Below are positions 14,150 through 22,160 of a DNA stretch of 41,142 nt, piece by piece. The stretch is from a virus, in IMG/VR virus record IMGVR_UViG_3300047480_000419, positions 1 through 41,142 of that record; one strand, given 5' to 3'. The notes beneath the pieces are model-generated. The model was not told the origin of the DNA, ran no database searches, and saw only the letters and a program-made list of their open reading frames with translations. Within the stretch, counting starts at the first letter, position 1. Every line of letters begins with the position of its first letter. The position numbers and the translations under genes are program-made.

Positions 14150-15936
14150 TGAAGAACATCGTATTAGCTTTCATATTAACTATCTGTGCATCCTTTGTCA
14201 ATGCGCAGATAGTTGCTGTGCCTATTCCTGGTGCGCCAGGTTTAAACGTCACAGTTGGTGTAGGAGCTAATGCATTACCATTACAGGATATTCGTAATAA
14301 TCCAAACGCCGTTAACATTACTACATGGGATGATCATATCACTGAAGTCCCGCTTGGATTTAACTTTCCATTCTATGGTCAAACATTTACAAATTCATGG
14401 GCAGCTACTAATGGATATGTAACGTTCCAAAATCCATGGCAATCTGGCCTTGGTGGAGGTTGTTGTTCAGGTGTGGATTTGAGAAACACAACACACCCAG
14501 CATACAACTACACGATCTATGGTCTACACACTGACCTATACTCGTGGAATGGTGCTAATCAATACTACCTTCGTGGCACAAATGAGATGACTTATGGTTG
14601 GTATAACGTAAGTCAATGCTGCTCATCACAAGGCGGTAACAGCTTCGAGATTAAGATCAACTCTTCTGGTTTGATTGACACTCGTATCGCTGGTGCTATG
14701 GTAAGTTGGAATGCTGTAACTTCGGGTATGGCAGGTAACTTAGCTAATGGTGAATACTATCAGTATTATCATGGACAAGGTTTAAACATCACGCCTGGTT
14801 CTGCTAATATATTTAGTTGGCAAGCATTGAATGGTACAGGACAAGGAGTTGATCAGTGTACGATCAATCCTCTCTACAATGCGTCGTGTCCTGGTTATGC
14901 AGCTGCATACTTATCACAGCAGTGTACGATAAGCGCGTTATATAATCCATCGTGTCCAGGTTATGCACAAGCATACTTCACACAACAGTGCACGCTCAAT
15001 CAGTTGTACAATGAGAACTGTCCAGGGTATGCGCAAGCATACTTGACATATCAGTGTTCATTGAATGCGTTGTATTCTACGACGTGTGAAGGATATGAGC
15101 AAGCGTACTTCAATCAACAATGTTCATTGAGTGGACTGTACAGCACACAGTGTCCAAACTACGCTGAAGCTTATTTTGCGCAACAGTGTTCGTTGAATGG
15201 TCTATACAACACGCAGTGCCCAAATTATGCTGAAGCTTATGCTACACAACAAGCGTTAAGATTATCACAACCAACCACGACAACTAATAGTTCAACTACG
15301 ACAACTACTACTATCACATCCGCACCAACAGTAAGTTCTTCTGGTGAGACTAGAGTTGCTATCGTGGCTGATCCAGTTGTAAACAATGTAGTGACTACTA
15401 CTGCAACTTCTGCTAGCCCTGCACAAGCTGCGACTGCTACAGTACCACTAGTTCAGTCTAATACAACAACGACTGAGACTAAAGCCGTTACAGCAGCTGT
15501 AGTACAAGAGCAGAAGAAAGAAGAGAAGAAAGATGCTGTTAGCACAAGTACATCACCGACTACAACTCCTGATACTTCTTCGGCGTCTTCAGAGAAAAAA
15601 GATCAACCAAAGTCTGCAAGACAAGAACTACAAGAACGTAGAGTCGCAGCAGCAAGAGCAGCAGCCGTTGAAGCTGGAAAAAATCTAGCAGCAACAGTTG
15701 GTAACGCAGCGTCCATTGAACAGCAAGTAGCGGTACAAAACGTCGTGATCGCTGCAATGGGTTTTACACCGGGTTTTGATGCGTATGGAAAGGTATTTGT
15801 ACCAGATGCAGTAGGATACAAGCCATTTGTGATATACGCAAACCAAAGAAACATTGATAATCCTGCCGGTAGAAGGTTTATGACAGGATCAGATAGATTA
15901 CACGAGGAGATGGTTGATGAACAATACAGAAAATGA
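14149..15936 (+). CDS. Large secreted repeat protein with Cys repeats
   Basis: 595 residues. Signal peptide MKNIVLAFILTICASFVNAQ; residues about 40-220 form a beta-rich domain (LGFNFPFYGQTFTNSWAATN) reminiscent of nidogen-like or PEP-CTERM-neighbour domains; then six 22-residue repeats with pattern QCxLxxLYxxxCPGYAxAYxxQ (two Cys each); then Thr/Ser/Ala-rich low complexity and a Lys/Glu/Ala helix. The ATG overlaps the previous stop by one base (TAATG). Likely an exported adhesin or virion fibre component; this exact role is inferred. Confidence 0.75.
   Translation: MKNIVLAFILTICASFVNAQIVAVPIPGAPGLNVTVGVGANALPLQDIRNNPNAVNITTWDDHITEVPLGFNFPFYGQTFTNSWAATNGYVTFQNPWQSGLGGGCCSGVDLRNTTHPAYNYTIYGLHTDLYSWNGANQYYLRGTNEMTYGWYNVSQCCSSQGGNSFEIKINSSGLIDTRIAGAMVSWNAVTSGMAGNLANGEYYQYYHGQGLNITPGSANIFSWQALNGTGQGVDQCTINPLYNASCPGYAAAYLSQQCTISALYNPSCPGYAQAYFTQQCTLNQLYNENCPGYAQAYLTYQCSLNALYSTTCEGYEQAYFNQQCSLSGLYSTQCPNYAEAYFAQQCSLNGLYNTQCPNYAEAYATQQALRLSQPTTTTNSSTTTTTTITSAPTVSSSGETRVAIVADPVVNNVVTTTATSASPAQAATATVPLVQSNTTTTETKAVTAAVVQEQKKEEKKDAVSTSTSPTTTPDTSSASSEKKDQPKSARQELQERRVAAARAAAVEAGKNLAATVGNAASIEQQVAVQNVVIAAMGFTPGFDAYGKVFVPDAVGYKPFVIYANQRNIDNPAGRRFMTGSDRLHEEMVDEQYRK
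14854..15249 (+). repeat. Six tandem 66-nt coding repeats
   Basis: Six in-frame copies of a 22-codon unit, consensus QC(T/S)LxxLYxxxCPGYAxAYxxQ. The copies differ by many synonymous and some amino-acid changes, so the protein pattern and not the DNA is conserved. Confidence 0.85.
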
Positions 15937-16186
15937 AGTCGATATAAACAAAGACGGTTTAGTATCTGAGACAGAAGCACAAGCTTATGAAAGGAAAGCA
16001 GTCAACCGTAGACGCATGGCATGGGTATCACTCGTTGCTATGATTGCTACAGCAGCTGCTATCTTATTTGTGGTACCAGAAACTAAATTAGATAGAATCA
16101 AAGACATGTTAGACTTATACTGGATAGCGTTAGGAAGTATCGTTGGCGCTTATGTTGGTATATCAACATGGATGTCAAAAAAGTAA
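15917..16186 (+). CDS. EF-hand plus two-helix membrane protein
   Basis: 89 residues from the ATG at 15917 (GAGGAG 7 nt upstream), overlapping the previous gene. DINKDGLVSETE (about residues 9-20) is a textbook calcium-binding EF-hand loop, followed by two membrane helices (WVSLVAMIATAAAILFVV and WIALGSIVGAYVGISTW). Position in a late block beside other one-helix proteins suggests a holin/spanin-like or membrane-signalling role (inference); a Ca2+-responsive holin would be unusual. Confidence 0.7.
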   Translation: MNNTENEVDINKDGLVSETEAQAYERKAVNRRRMAWVSLVAMIATAAAILFVVPETKLDRIKDMLDLYWIALGSIVGAYVGISTWMSKK

Positions 16187-16197
16187 AGGGATAAAAG

Positions 16198-16698
16198 ATG
16201 TCAGAAGAAATTAAAGACGTCAACAAAAAGATTGACGCTGCTGAGGCAGCAGTTAAGAAGTATGCAAGTAAAGATACAGTCATCAGCATCGGTGGATATG
16301 AATTTACTCCAGCTAAGTTGATGGTTGCATTTACGATCGTGTCCTCAATCCTAGGCGGTTTGTATGGTGCCTTTGAGGTCTATAAGTCATATCAAGACAT
16401 GAAGACTAAGATCGAGAAATATGTAGCTCCTGATCTATCAGAGTTTGATAAGCGTTTAGCTGTGATCGAAGAGAACTCAGCTAAGACTACTGACTACACA
16501 CGTGATATCAAGAACGACCTCAAGAACGATATCCGCAAGCTTGAAAATACAGTTGAGCAAGTAGAACGTAGCGCCAAACAAACACAAAGAGAGACAGCTC
16601 AGGACGTTAACGAAGTAAGAAGAGAGCTTAAGACTTTAGATCAAGCAGTTGATAAGAAGATTCAAAGAGCTCTGGATAACCCGCTGGCAGGCAAATAA
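16198..16698 (+). CDS. Membrane-anchored coiled-coil protein
   Basis: 166 residues: a helical N-terminus, one membrane span (LMVAFTIVSSILGGLYGAFE, about 41-60), then about 90 residues of heptad-like charged helix (LENTVEQVERSAKQTQRETA). AGGGATAAAAG gives a weak SD. Resembles i-spanin/holin-partner layouts in size and topology, but no family is recognised. Confidence 0.7.
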   Translation: MSEEIKDVNKKIDAAEAAVKKYASKDTVISIGGYEFTPAKLMVAFTIVSSILGGLYGAFEVYKSYQDMKTKIEKYVAPDLSEFDKRLAVIEENSAKTTDYTRDIKNDLKNDIRKLENTVEQVERSAKQTQRETAQDVNEVRRELKTLDQAVDKKIQRALDNPLAGK

Positions 16699-16737
16699 GC
16701 ATATATAGTAGGATAATATATGCCATCAGGATATAAG

Positions 16738-17016
16738 ATGAATGATAAAAAACTATTTAAGTGGTTAGCCTTAATTATCTTTATGCCTTTGGGTCTAGCG
16801 ATAGTGGGTGGAGATTCTTTCAGATACCCGTGCCAAGACCCAAAGAATTGGGATAAAGAGATATGTCAAAAGCCGTTGTGTGATGTTACACGTACATGCC
16901 CAGAACATATCTTCAAAGGACAGAGAGATCCAAGATTGGGTCCACCTACAGAAGCTGAAGCAGCTAAAGATAAGGCAACACCAAAACCACCAGTAACAGG
17001 AGCCAATTGCAAATGA
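16738..17016 (+). CDS. Small membrane protein with Cys-rich tail
   Basis: 92 residues starting MNDKKLFKWLALIIFMPLGL (AGGA 7 nt upstream selects this ATG over 16720). After the hydrophobic anchor come RYPCQDPKNWDKEICQKPLC and DVTRTCPEHIF: five Cys plus a C-terminal Cys, suggesting disulfides in the periplasm. Overlaps the next gene by 4 nt. Confidence 0.65.
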   Translation: MNDKKLFKWLALIIFMPLGLAIVGGDSFRYPCQDPKNWDKEICQKPLCDVTRTCPEHIFKGQRDPRLGPPTEAEAAKDKATPKPPVTGANCK

Positions 17017-17543
17017 ACTTAGATTTATTTAAGAAAGAACAACTTGAAAAAGTGAATGAGAAGCCAGAAGCTTCAACACAAGAAGTGTTTATCTATACAG
17101 AAGATCAGCTTATGGCTCGTCTTCGTTTCTTCATTGGTATTTGCTTAGCGTTGACCTTAACTGGTATCGTATTCGTTGTCTTGTATTCGATCATCTTCGT
17201 TACACAACCATTGAACGCGATCTCACCGATCGACCAAAAGTTCTTTGAGTTGATCATTCCTATCGCAACATTCTTGACTGGTACACTATCAGGCATCATG
17301 CTTGCTGGTAAGGATAAAGACGCAGCAATGAAAGCGATGGACATGGCATCAGGCGTTAATAAGCCTACACCACCATCAGCACCTCGTCCTCCATTACCAA
17401 CACCAGGCGGATCACCTGCTCCTGTAGTACCACCTTCTGTACCATCTGTTAGCGTACCACCTGTAGCAGTACCACAAGTTGATGTACCAGCAGCAGAAGT
17501 TCCAAGAGTTCCTGTTGTGCCAATCGTAAGACCACCACAATAA
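17013..17543 (+). CDS. Two-helix membrane protein with Pro/Val tail
   Basis: 176 residues. Helices at about 32-58 (FFIGICLALTLTGIVFVVLY) and 75-95 (IPIATFLTGTLSGIMLAGKD), then a long PPLPTPGGSPAPVVPPSVPS-type proline-rich tail that would be extended. AGGAG precedes the ATG. Probable envelope-spanning late protein; family unknown. Confidence 0.7.
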   Translation: MNLDLFKKEQLEKVNEKPEASTQEVFIYTEDQLMARLRFFIGICLALTLTGIVFVVLYSIIFVTQPLNAISPIDQKFFELIIPIATFLTGTLSGIMLAGKDKDAAMKAMDMASGVNKPTPPSAPRPPLPTPGGSPAPVVPPSVPSVSVPPVAVPQVDVPAAEVPRVPVVPIVRPPQ

Positions 17544-17638
17544 TGTACTACGATCTAATGTTAGACATGTGGGTAAGGATGATGCTGTCGCTTTATTACA
17601 TGCCGTACATGATGATAGGTGCATCTACTAAGCAATAA
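17543..17638 (+). CDS. 31-aa Met-rich peptide
   Basis: ATG overlaps the previous stop (TAATG). Translates MYYDLMLDMWVRMMLSLYYM then PYMMIGASTKQ: seven Met and many aromatics, amphipathic or membrane-active looking. Ends at the A-run of the terminator. Small, so support is positional. Confidence 0.4.
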   Translation: MYYDLMLDMWVRMMLSLYYMPYMMIGASTKQ

Positions 17639-17660
17639 AAAAGGGGACGAATGTCCCCTT
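17637..17660. terminator. Bidirectional terminator between converging operons
   Basis: GGGGAC-GAAT-GTCCCC stem (17643-17658) flanked by AAAAAA and TTTATATT. Works as a U-tract hairpin for both strands (stronger on minus: TTTTTTATT). It sits exactly between the plus block and the minus genes from 17954. Confidence 0.85.
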
Positions 17661-17720
17661 TATATTATCTATCCCCTGGCCTTATAGATCTATCTATAAA
17701 AACCAAGTTCTCTGCAACGC

Positions 17721-17954
17721 TTACTTCTTAGCGTTAGCGTCTGCTGCTTTTTTCTGCACATCTTTAGGTGCATCGCGCTTCTTCTCAGGTTTCTTAATCT
17801 CTGGTGCAACCTTAGGTGCTGGAGGAGTCTCTTTCTTTTTCTCAGGTGCTTTCTTTTGTTCGACCTTCTTAGGCGCTTCTTTCTTTGCTGGTTCAGCAGC
17901 GTAAACCGCCGACATACCAAACATCATAGCAACTAACAGTGCAATCTTCTTCAT
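17721..17954 (-). CDS. Secreted Lys/Pro/Glu-rich protein
   Basis: 77 residues: signal peptide MKKIALLVAMMFGMSAVYAA, then KKEAPKKVEQKKAPEKKKET-type low complexity, highly charged and presumably disordered in the periplasm. AACGTT/GGAGAACGTT provides the SD. Function unknown; may bind peptidoglycan or LPS electrostatically (inference). Confidence 0.65.
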   Translation of the reverse strand: MKKIALLVAMMFGMSAVYAAEPAKKEAPKKVEQKKAPEKKKETPPAPKVAPEIKKPEKKRDAPKDVQKKAADANAKK

Positions 17955-17973
17955 AACGTTCTCCGTTTAAATT

Positions 17974-18063
17974 TTAGCAATATCCGAAGTGTCTCGACTT
18001 GGCAAATCTAATAATAGACTTAGCCGTATCGAGATACATCTGACGTAATTTTTCTTCTGTCAT
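17974..18063 (-). CDS. 29-aa basic peptide downstream of endolysin
   Basis: MTEEKLRQMYLDTAKSIIRF then AKSRHFGYC. The ATG starts one base after the endolysin stop (TAATATG), consistent with translational coupling. Small and unassigned. Confidence 0.4.
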   Translation of the reverse strand: MTEEKLRQMYLDTAKSIIRFAKSRHFGYC

Positions 18064-18064
18064 A

Positions 18065-18694
18065 TTAGTGTTGTAAAACTTCTACTGCATGGTTATAGTG
18101 TTTGATACGATCATCAAGACCAATCGTACCACCATTAATGCGTTTAGTCATACCTACAAAATCACCAGCGTCTGCGTATGTGTTCAAGTCGTTTGAATAC
18201 CAGAACCAACATGCTGAATGTACAGCACCGCGCGGTGTCTCGATATATTCAGGTGCATCTTCAACAGATAGACCAGCATATTGTGCAAATGCAGAGTAGT
18301 TAGACTTACCTGTCAATTGAAGTAGACCACGTCCACGATAGTGCCAACCTTCTCCGCTCGCCTCATCTCCGTTACCCATACGTGAAGCATACACTTTATT
18401 AGCGATTGCTTGTGGGTTACGATTGTATGGCATTGCTTCTTCTACTGACTTGAAGCGAGATGGCCAAACTTTGCATAGTGACTCAGCACTATAGTTTAAG
18501 TTCTCCATCATTGCAGTGTAGCCACCTGACTCGTGCGCAGTCTGTGCTACGAATGCTGCTACTCGACCAACAGATGTGATCTCAAATACTGGTAGCAACT
18601 CATATAGTTCTTTGTACCACACCTCTGGACCGTACTTAGCCCTTGGAATAAGTTGTGATAATTTTTCTTGTGTAAAATCGAAATCGAAAGACAT
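18065..18694 (-). CDS. GH19 chitinase-like endolysin
   Basis: 209 residues. Degrades the glycan backbone of peptidoglycan at lysis. QTAHESGGYTAMMENLNYSA contains the catalytic pair (E55, E64); WPSRFKS, NPQAIANKVYASRMGNGDEA and HYRGRGLLQLTGKSNY are classic GH19 phage-lysozyme motifs. No signal peptide, so a holin is needed. GGAGAT/AAGGAG-like SD lies upstream. Sits in the minus late block just behind tail genes. Confidence 0.93.
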   Translation of the reverse strand: MSFDFDFTQEKLSQLIPRAKYGPEVWYKELYELLPVFEITSVGRVAAFVAQTAHESGGYTAMMENLNYSAESLCKVWPSRFKSVEEAMPYNRNPQAIANKVYASRMGNGDEASGEGWHYRGRGLLQLTGKSNYSAFAQYAGLSVEDAPEYIETPRGAVHSACWFWYSNDLNTYADAGDFVGMTKRINGGTIGLDDRIKHYNHAVEVLQH

Positions 18695-18703
18695 TTAATC
18701 TCC

Positions 18704-19111
18704 TTAGCTTAGTACGAATGCCACAGCAAACTTAGCGTTTCCTACGGTCTGGATATTTTGGTTGACAGCCGTGATTTGTCCGTCTGTATAGTCATTCACT
18801 TGTTCTTCAAGTGCTTTGATGAATCCAGCAGAGATACGAATCTCAACCTTAGAACCTTTTGGCCATGCACGAGGAGTAGAATCATCATATCCTCTTTCAA
18901 TGGTCAACAGTCTATTAGGTCTATCTATAAAAGTTATCTTGATCTGTTCAGTCAAGCTATTATCGTTGTTTGCGATCGTAGCAATTGCGAAGTCTGTTGG
19001 AGAAATGTTTAATGGAAAAGATGCCACTGATTCGAGTTGTGCGAATAGTGCTGTTTCACTGATTGGATCTTGTAGTTGTGATCCAACGTTGTCTGCGTAT
19101 TTTAATGCCAT
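18704..19111 (-). CDS. Tail/virion protein
   Basis: 135 residues. ERGYDDSTPRAWPKGSKVEI with RISAGFIKALEEQ is the pattern of phage tail-fibre or baseplate-associated proteins (a 'gy-d-g-t-x-a-w-x-x-G' beta turn before a coiled C-terminus). ATG is one base beyond the PAAR stop region, so the two are made together. Probably part of the tail tip or fibre attachment; exact homologue not identified. Confidence 0.6.
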   Translation of the reverse strand: MALKYADNVGSQLQDPISETALFAQLESVASFPLNISPTDFAIATIANNDNSLTEQIKITFIDRPNRLLTIERGYDDSTPRAWPKGSKVEIRISAGFIKALEEQVNDYTDGQITAVNQNIQTVGNAKFAVAFVLS

Positions 19112-19112
19112 G

Positions 19113-19439
19113 TTAACCTAGCTTTTCTATGCCAAACTTTGATATACCAAATCGTGTTGGTCCGGGGTTCGGATAGAAACCAGTCAACACGTTATCTGAA
19201 CCAGATATTGCGTGACCGCACGTGGCTAAGTCACCAGTCCTACATATACCTATTCCATGAGCAAATACGTCTGTTGACGCTTCGTCCATAACTGGACCAG
19301 CGTGTACGCCAAGGCCGTGGCCTTGGATTGCTGCGCCTTTGACTACTATTGGTGATCCATTGACAAATACAGTTGGAGCTAAGTTACCTACTACTAGTCC
19401 ACCTGCTCTGTCTACACCTACTCGCGAAATTCCTGGCAT
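19113..19439 (-). CDS. PAAR-motif spike-tip protein (gp5.4-like)
   Basis: 108 residues. PAAR proteins cap the central spike of contractile tails (T4 gp5.4) and sharpen it for membrane piercing. VFVNGSPIVVKGAAIQGHGL, DVFAHGIGICRTGDLATCGH and SGSDNVLTG are the expected V-x-V-N-G, H and G-D-x-x-x-C-G beta-hairpin repeats with His/Cys available to bind a metal. Late promoter and an RBS-covering hairpin are directly upstream. Confidence 0.85.
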   Translation of the reverse strand: MPGISRVGVDRAGGLVVGNLAPTVFVNGSPIVVKGAAIQGHGLGVHAGPVMDEASTDVFAHGIGICRTGDLATCGHAISGSDNVLTGFYPNPGPTRFGISKFGIEKLG

Positions 19440-19440
19440 A

Positions 19441-19472
19441 CTGATATCCTTTATCTGATATCAGTATTTATA
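19441..19472 (-). promoter_or_regulatory. Late promoter with RBS-sequestering hairpin
   Basis: Minus strand: TATAAATA (19465-19472), then CTGATATC-AGATAAAG-GATATCAG, an 8-bp inverted repeat (19441-19464) ending one base before the PAAR ATG. AAGGA straddles loop and 3' arm. A late start 5-7 nt after TATAAATA would cut away most of the 5' arm, so only readthrough mRNA folds the block. Same layout as T4 e, soc and 49. Confidence 0.75.
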
Positions 19473-19473
19473 C

Positions 19474-19740
19474 TTATTTTTTAGGAACTGGAGTGGCTGC
19501 TGGTGCTGAGCTGTCTTTGAATTGTCCTGACAAGGACATTGACATGATCATGTTTTTGCATGCTTCTGATGAGCTATCGTATGCACATTTGACATACAAT
19601 GGATTCTGACCTTTTTCTAAGGCCATCTTTATGGCTTCTGTTTGCCATTGGGTTGATAAGATGCCCCATGCAATTAAGGCACCCATCAAAATGGTTACTG
19701 CTGCTATACTAGCATAAACTAATCTCATACTATTTTGCAT
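19474..19740 (-). CDS. Single-span membrane protein
   Basis: 88 residues: short N-terminus, one helix (VYASIAAVTILMGALIAWGI, about 8-27), then a periplasmic-type part with two Cys (KCAYDSSSEACKNM) that could pair, and an Ala/Pro tail. Overlaps the upstream gene by 11 nt. Function unknown. Confidence 0.7.
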   Translation of the reverse strand: MQNSMRLVYASIAAVTILMGALIAWGILSTQWQTEAIKMALEKGQNPLYVKCAYDSSSEACKNMIMSMSLSGQFKDSSAPAATPVPKK

Positions 19741-20044
19741 ACTTGTTTAATACCTCCTGTGGGACATTGAACAACTTGTTTGGAAACCTAGTTTTAGCAT
19801 TCGCGTTTAGTTCTTCCATGTCTTTACCTTGTGCGATGAAGTCATGAGTCTCATCGTTGTACAAATAAAGGTATCCACCATGTTCTTCGATGCGAGAAGG
19901 GATGATAGTCTCTTTTAGCTTCTTCATGCCTTCTTGTACTTTAAACTCGATCATGGCTTCGTTCTTTGCTTGCATGATAGCAGTCATGATTCTGAATGTG
20001 AACAACATAACAAAGAATAACAACAAATAAGTTAAGATGTCCAT
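19730..20044 (-). CDS. Membrane-anchored small protein
   Basis: 104 residues: N-terminal helix MDILTYLLLFFVMLFTFRIM, then a soluble alpha/beta part (EEHGGYLYLYNDETHDFIAQ, ELNANAKTRFPNKLF). Conserved-looking phage membrane protein; no family assigned. One base separates it from the next gene upstream. Confidence 0.7.
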   Translation of the reverse strand: MDILTYLLLFFVMLFTFRIMTAIMQAKNEAMIEFKVQEGMKKLKETIIPSRIEEHGGYLYLYNDETHDFIAQGKDMEELNANAKTRFPNKLFNVPQEVLNKYAK

Positions 20045-20045
20045 A

Positions 20046-20225
20046 TTACTTCTTATATTTTAAGACTCCGCCACCAATCACAGCAGTCAACCAGAATGCA
20101 GCTAGCCAAGTGACAAGAGTTACTTCTAAGTTAAGTCCAAATAAAACGTTCAAAGACAAGATAGTTGCGATTGGACCACCGATAATGATAGCGATTGCCA
20201 ATAAAACTAAAATTAGTACTTGCAT
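20046..20225 (-). CDS. Two-helix membrane protein
   Basis: 59 residues from the ATG at 20225 (the 20237 start lacks an SD): MQVLILVLLAIAIIIGGPIA and LVTWLAAFWLTAVIGGGVLK span the membrane twice with no large loops. ATG lies 2 nt after the stop of 20228-20986. Holin-sized, but no direct support for that function. Confidence 0.65.
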   Translation of the reverse strand: MQVLILVLLAIAIIIGGPIATILSLNVLFGLNLEVTLVTWLAAFWLTAVIGGGVLKYKK

Positions 20226-20227
20226 AA

Positions 20228-20986
20228 TTAATCCCACAGTGTTCTAAAGTATTTACCAAATAGGCGAAGTCCATTGTCGACTCGCTTCCATTCTTCGAAT
20301 AGACCATCATAGTCACACTTAAATGTATGATTAGGGCCTTCTTTTAAATCATATAGAGTTGGCTTACCGTTCTCATCCCACTTACATGGCTCAGAGATAT
20401 GATCCATTTCTCCGCTACGATACTTGTCTTCCCATGAATCGTCGACCAAATGTTCAAAGGCAAAGATCATTTCATCTAATGCCCATTCATATCGATCATG
20501 CACATCGTACTTACGCTTCTCTTCGTCTTCGTGGTAGAAGTCGAAGCACTTTTGATCTTCATACGTTTCGTGATCAGTAGTACGCATATATTCTGGTACG
20601 TCTTCAAGATCAATATAACCAGAACCATGCTTTGTAGCTTTCAGCTGCTTCAACATTGGCAAGATGATGGGTGCAAGAGTATGATCCATACTCCACGTAT
20701 CCCAATAATCGATTTTAATGTACTTCTTCTCCGGTTTTTTAGAGTCGATCCATGTCAATAGTTTATAAAGCCATGTAGTTGGTCGCTCTCTATTAAACCA
20801 ACGCTTAGCTTGTTCTGGTGTTTCTTTCTGAAAGCCATGTGCTAAGAAGTCACCGAAGTCATGAACCCAATCTGGCTTGCTTTCCATACCAAATTCATCT
20901 TTAACATTTGGTGCCCAGAAACAAAGCAACTCTGCAAGTTGATAAGGTCCAAACCAGTTTTTGGGTTTTCCTAAATAGATCTTCAT
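20228..20986 (-). CDS. Conserved phage protein, unknown function
   Basis: 252 residues, very rich in Asp, Glu, Trp and His. IKIDYWDTWSMDHTLAPIIL and MLKQLKATKHGSGYIDLEDV form a block recurring in many large phages (recalled), always uncharacterised. Acidic surface and conserved H/D residues (DHTLAPIILP, FDFYHEDEEK) would fit a metal-binding or structural role. Start overlaps the upstream stop of 20983-21207 by 4 nt in reverse order. Confidence 0.75.
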   Translation of the reverse strand: MKIYLGKPKNWFGPYQLAELLCFWAPNVKDEFGMESKPDWVHDFGDFLAHGFQKETPEQAKRWFNRERPTTWLYKLLTWIDSKKPEKKYIKIDYWDTWSMDHTLAPIILPMLKQLKATKHGSGYIDLEDVPEYMRTTDHETYEDQKCFDFYHEDEEKRKYDVHDRYEWALDEMIFAFEHLVDDSWEDKYRSGEMDHISEPCKWDENGKPTLYDLKEGPNHTFKCDYDGLFEEWKRVDNGLRLFGKYFRTLWD

Positions 20987-21207
20987 GCCAATAATTCTCT
21001 TACTACGTTGTGTATTCTGCTCAACGCTGCAAACTGGTTACGCGTCATCGCCAAGTTATCGTCTTGCTGTAAATATAGAATGTCTGATTGGATATCTTTG
21101 AGTAATAGGTAAATCTCTTCATGCTTCTTTAGTGAAAGTCTTTCAACTCCACGTCGGTAAGCTTCTTCATAAGCGTCTTCGTACATACGCTTAATGCCGT
21201 CACTCAT
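20983..21207 (-). CDS. Small helical protein
   Basis: 74 residues, MSDGIKRMYEDAYEEAYRRG, mostly charged helix with leucine heptads (IYLLLKDIQSDILYLQQDDN). Likely oligomeric. Overlaps both neighbours. No family. Confidence 0.65.
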   Translation of the reverse strand: MSDGIKRMYEDAYEEAYRRGVERLSLKKHEEIYLLLKDIQSDILYLQQDDNLAMTRNQFAALSRIHNVVRELLA

Positions 21208-21634
21208 AGTCTTTTCTCCAAGTTACCAAGCCTAGCTTTTTCTCTTCATCCCAATCTTTTAGATATGCGTTGTCTTCATCGCACAATCTAAGGATCTCTG
21301 CTTTATCGATAACTCGGTGACTGACGATGTGCTCTCCGATATGTTCTTGAGAGAACTCTTTTCCTTCTTCACAGGTTACCGTATCAAGCGCCCATTCTTT
21401 TTTACCTTTAGGCACTTCTACTATATATCGCATACGAAACTGAGACACAGTCTCTACGAGGACAAATTCATTTTCTTCCATCACCTTCTCCAATTTCCAA
21501 GAGCCATTACCAATATCGATCCACTCAAGCTTGTCGCCTTCTTTCCACCCAGTTTCGGCGAGTATCTCATCGTTAAACTCTATGAAATATTCACCGTCTG
21601 GATGTTGCTGTACGTCAAGCGTCCAACTCTTCAT
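21200..21634 (-). CDS. Phage protein with AbrB-like N-terminal motif
   Basis: 144 residues from the ATG at 21634. The start GEYFIEFNDEILAETGWKEG followed by DKLEWIDIGNGSWKLEKV resembles the AbrB/SpoVT swapped-hairpin pattern (x-x-I-x-x-P/N-x-x-L-x-x-x-G-W-x-x-G-D). The C-terminal part (KEFSQEHIGEHIVSHRVIDK) is unassigned. Could be a DNA-binding regulator or just a conserved early protein. It overlaps 21615-22160 by 20 nt. Confidence 0.6.
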   Translation of the reverse strand: MKSWTLDVQQHPDGEYFIEFNDEILAETGWKEGDKLEWIDIGNGSWKLEKVMEENEFVLVETVSQFRMRYIVEVPKGKKEWALDTVTCEEGKEFSQEHIGEHIVSHRVIDKAEILRLCDEDNAYLKDWDEEKKLGLVTWRKDYE

Positions 21635-22160
21635 TCTGATGCTCTTTAAGGTTTTCTTTATCTTCCTCGCTTGCGTGATCATCACATGCTACATGATGCC
21701 AACCAAACGGATAATACGTGCCTGGTTTACCACATACTTCACATGTTTTATAGCTCATGCTCTCGGCGAAGGTGATATAGTTCCAATGCTTTTCAGTTGC
21801 ACCGTTTACATAGAATCGTAGACCACCAAACTTCTCTTTGATTTGAGACGCTACAGGTACAGTCTTCTCTGCTTCGACCATCGCTAGTCGTCTCTCTTCA
21901 ACTTCTTCAGCAGTGATCTCTTTGCCGCCAACCCACGGATAACGACCGCCATTTTCATAGTACTCTTTAATGGATTCGTATCGATCTTTTGCTTGGCGAT
22001 AGTCACTATAAAGTAAACCACAGAGTGTATCGAGGATGTTGTACCAACCATCACCGTGACTGAAACCCCAACACATAGCAGTTTCATTCATAGGCTTGTA
22101 ACGATCTTTAAAGATTAGCGGGTACTTCTCTACGAGTTTAAGATCAAGTTCTTCTCTCAT
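21615..22160 (-). CDS. Conserved phage protein with CxxC
   Basis: 181 residues. CWGFSHGDGWYNILDTLCGL and VASQIKEKFGGLRFYVNGAT are blocks seen in many phages (recalled) and in some prophages; near the C-terminus SYKTCEVCGKPGTYYPFGWH holds a CxxC-x(n)-H-x-x-C (VACDDH) that could bind zinc. Function unknown. Its ATG overlaps the stop of the gene upstream by 4 nt. Confidence 0.7.
   Translation of the reverse strand: MREELDLKLVEKYPLIFKDRYKPMNETAMCWGFSHGDGWYNILDTLCGLLYSDYRQAKDRYESIKEYYENGGRYPWVGGKEITAEEVEERRLAMVEAEKTVPVASQIKEKFGGLRFYVNGATEKHWNYITFAESMSYKTCEVCGKPGTYYPFGWHHVACDDHASEEDKENLKEHQNEELDA

Noticed and set aside
14854-15249. Possible CRISPR array
   Set aside because: The 66-nt repeats are in frame, diverge at synonymous positions and have no spacers; they are protein repeats.
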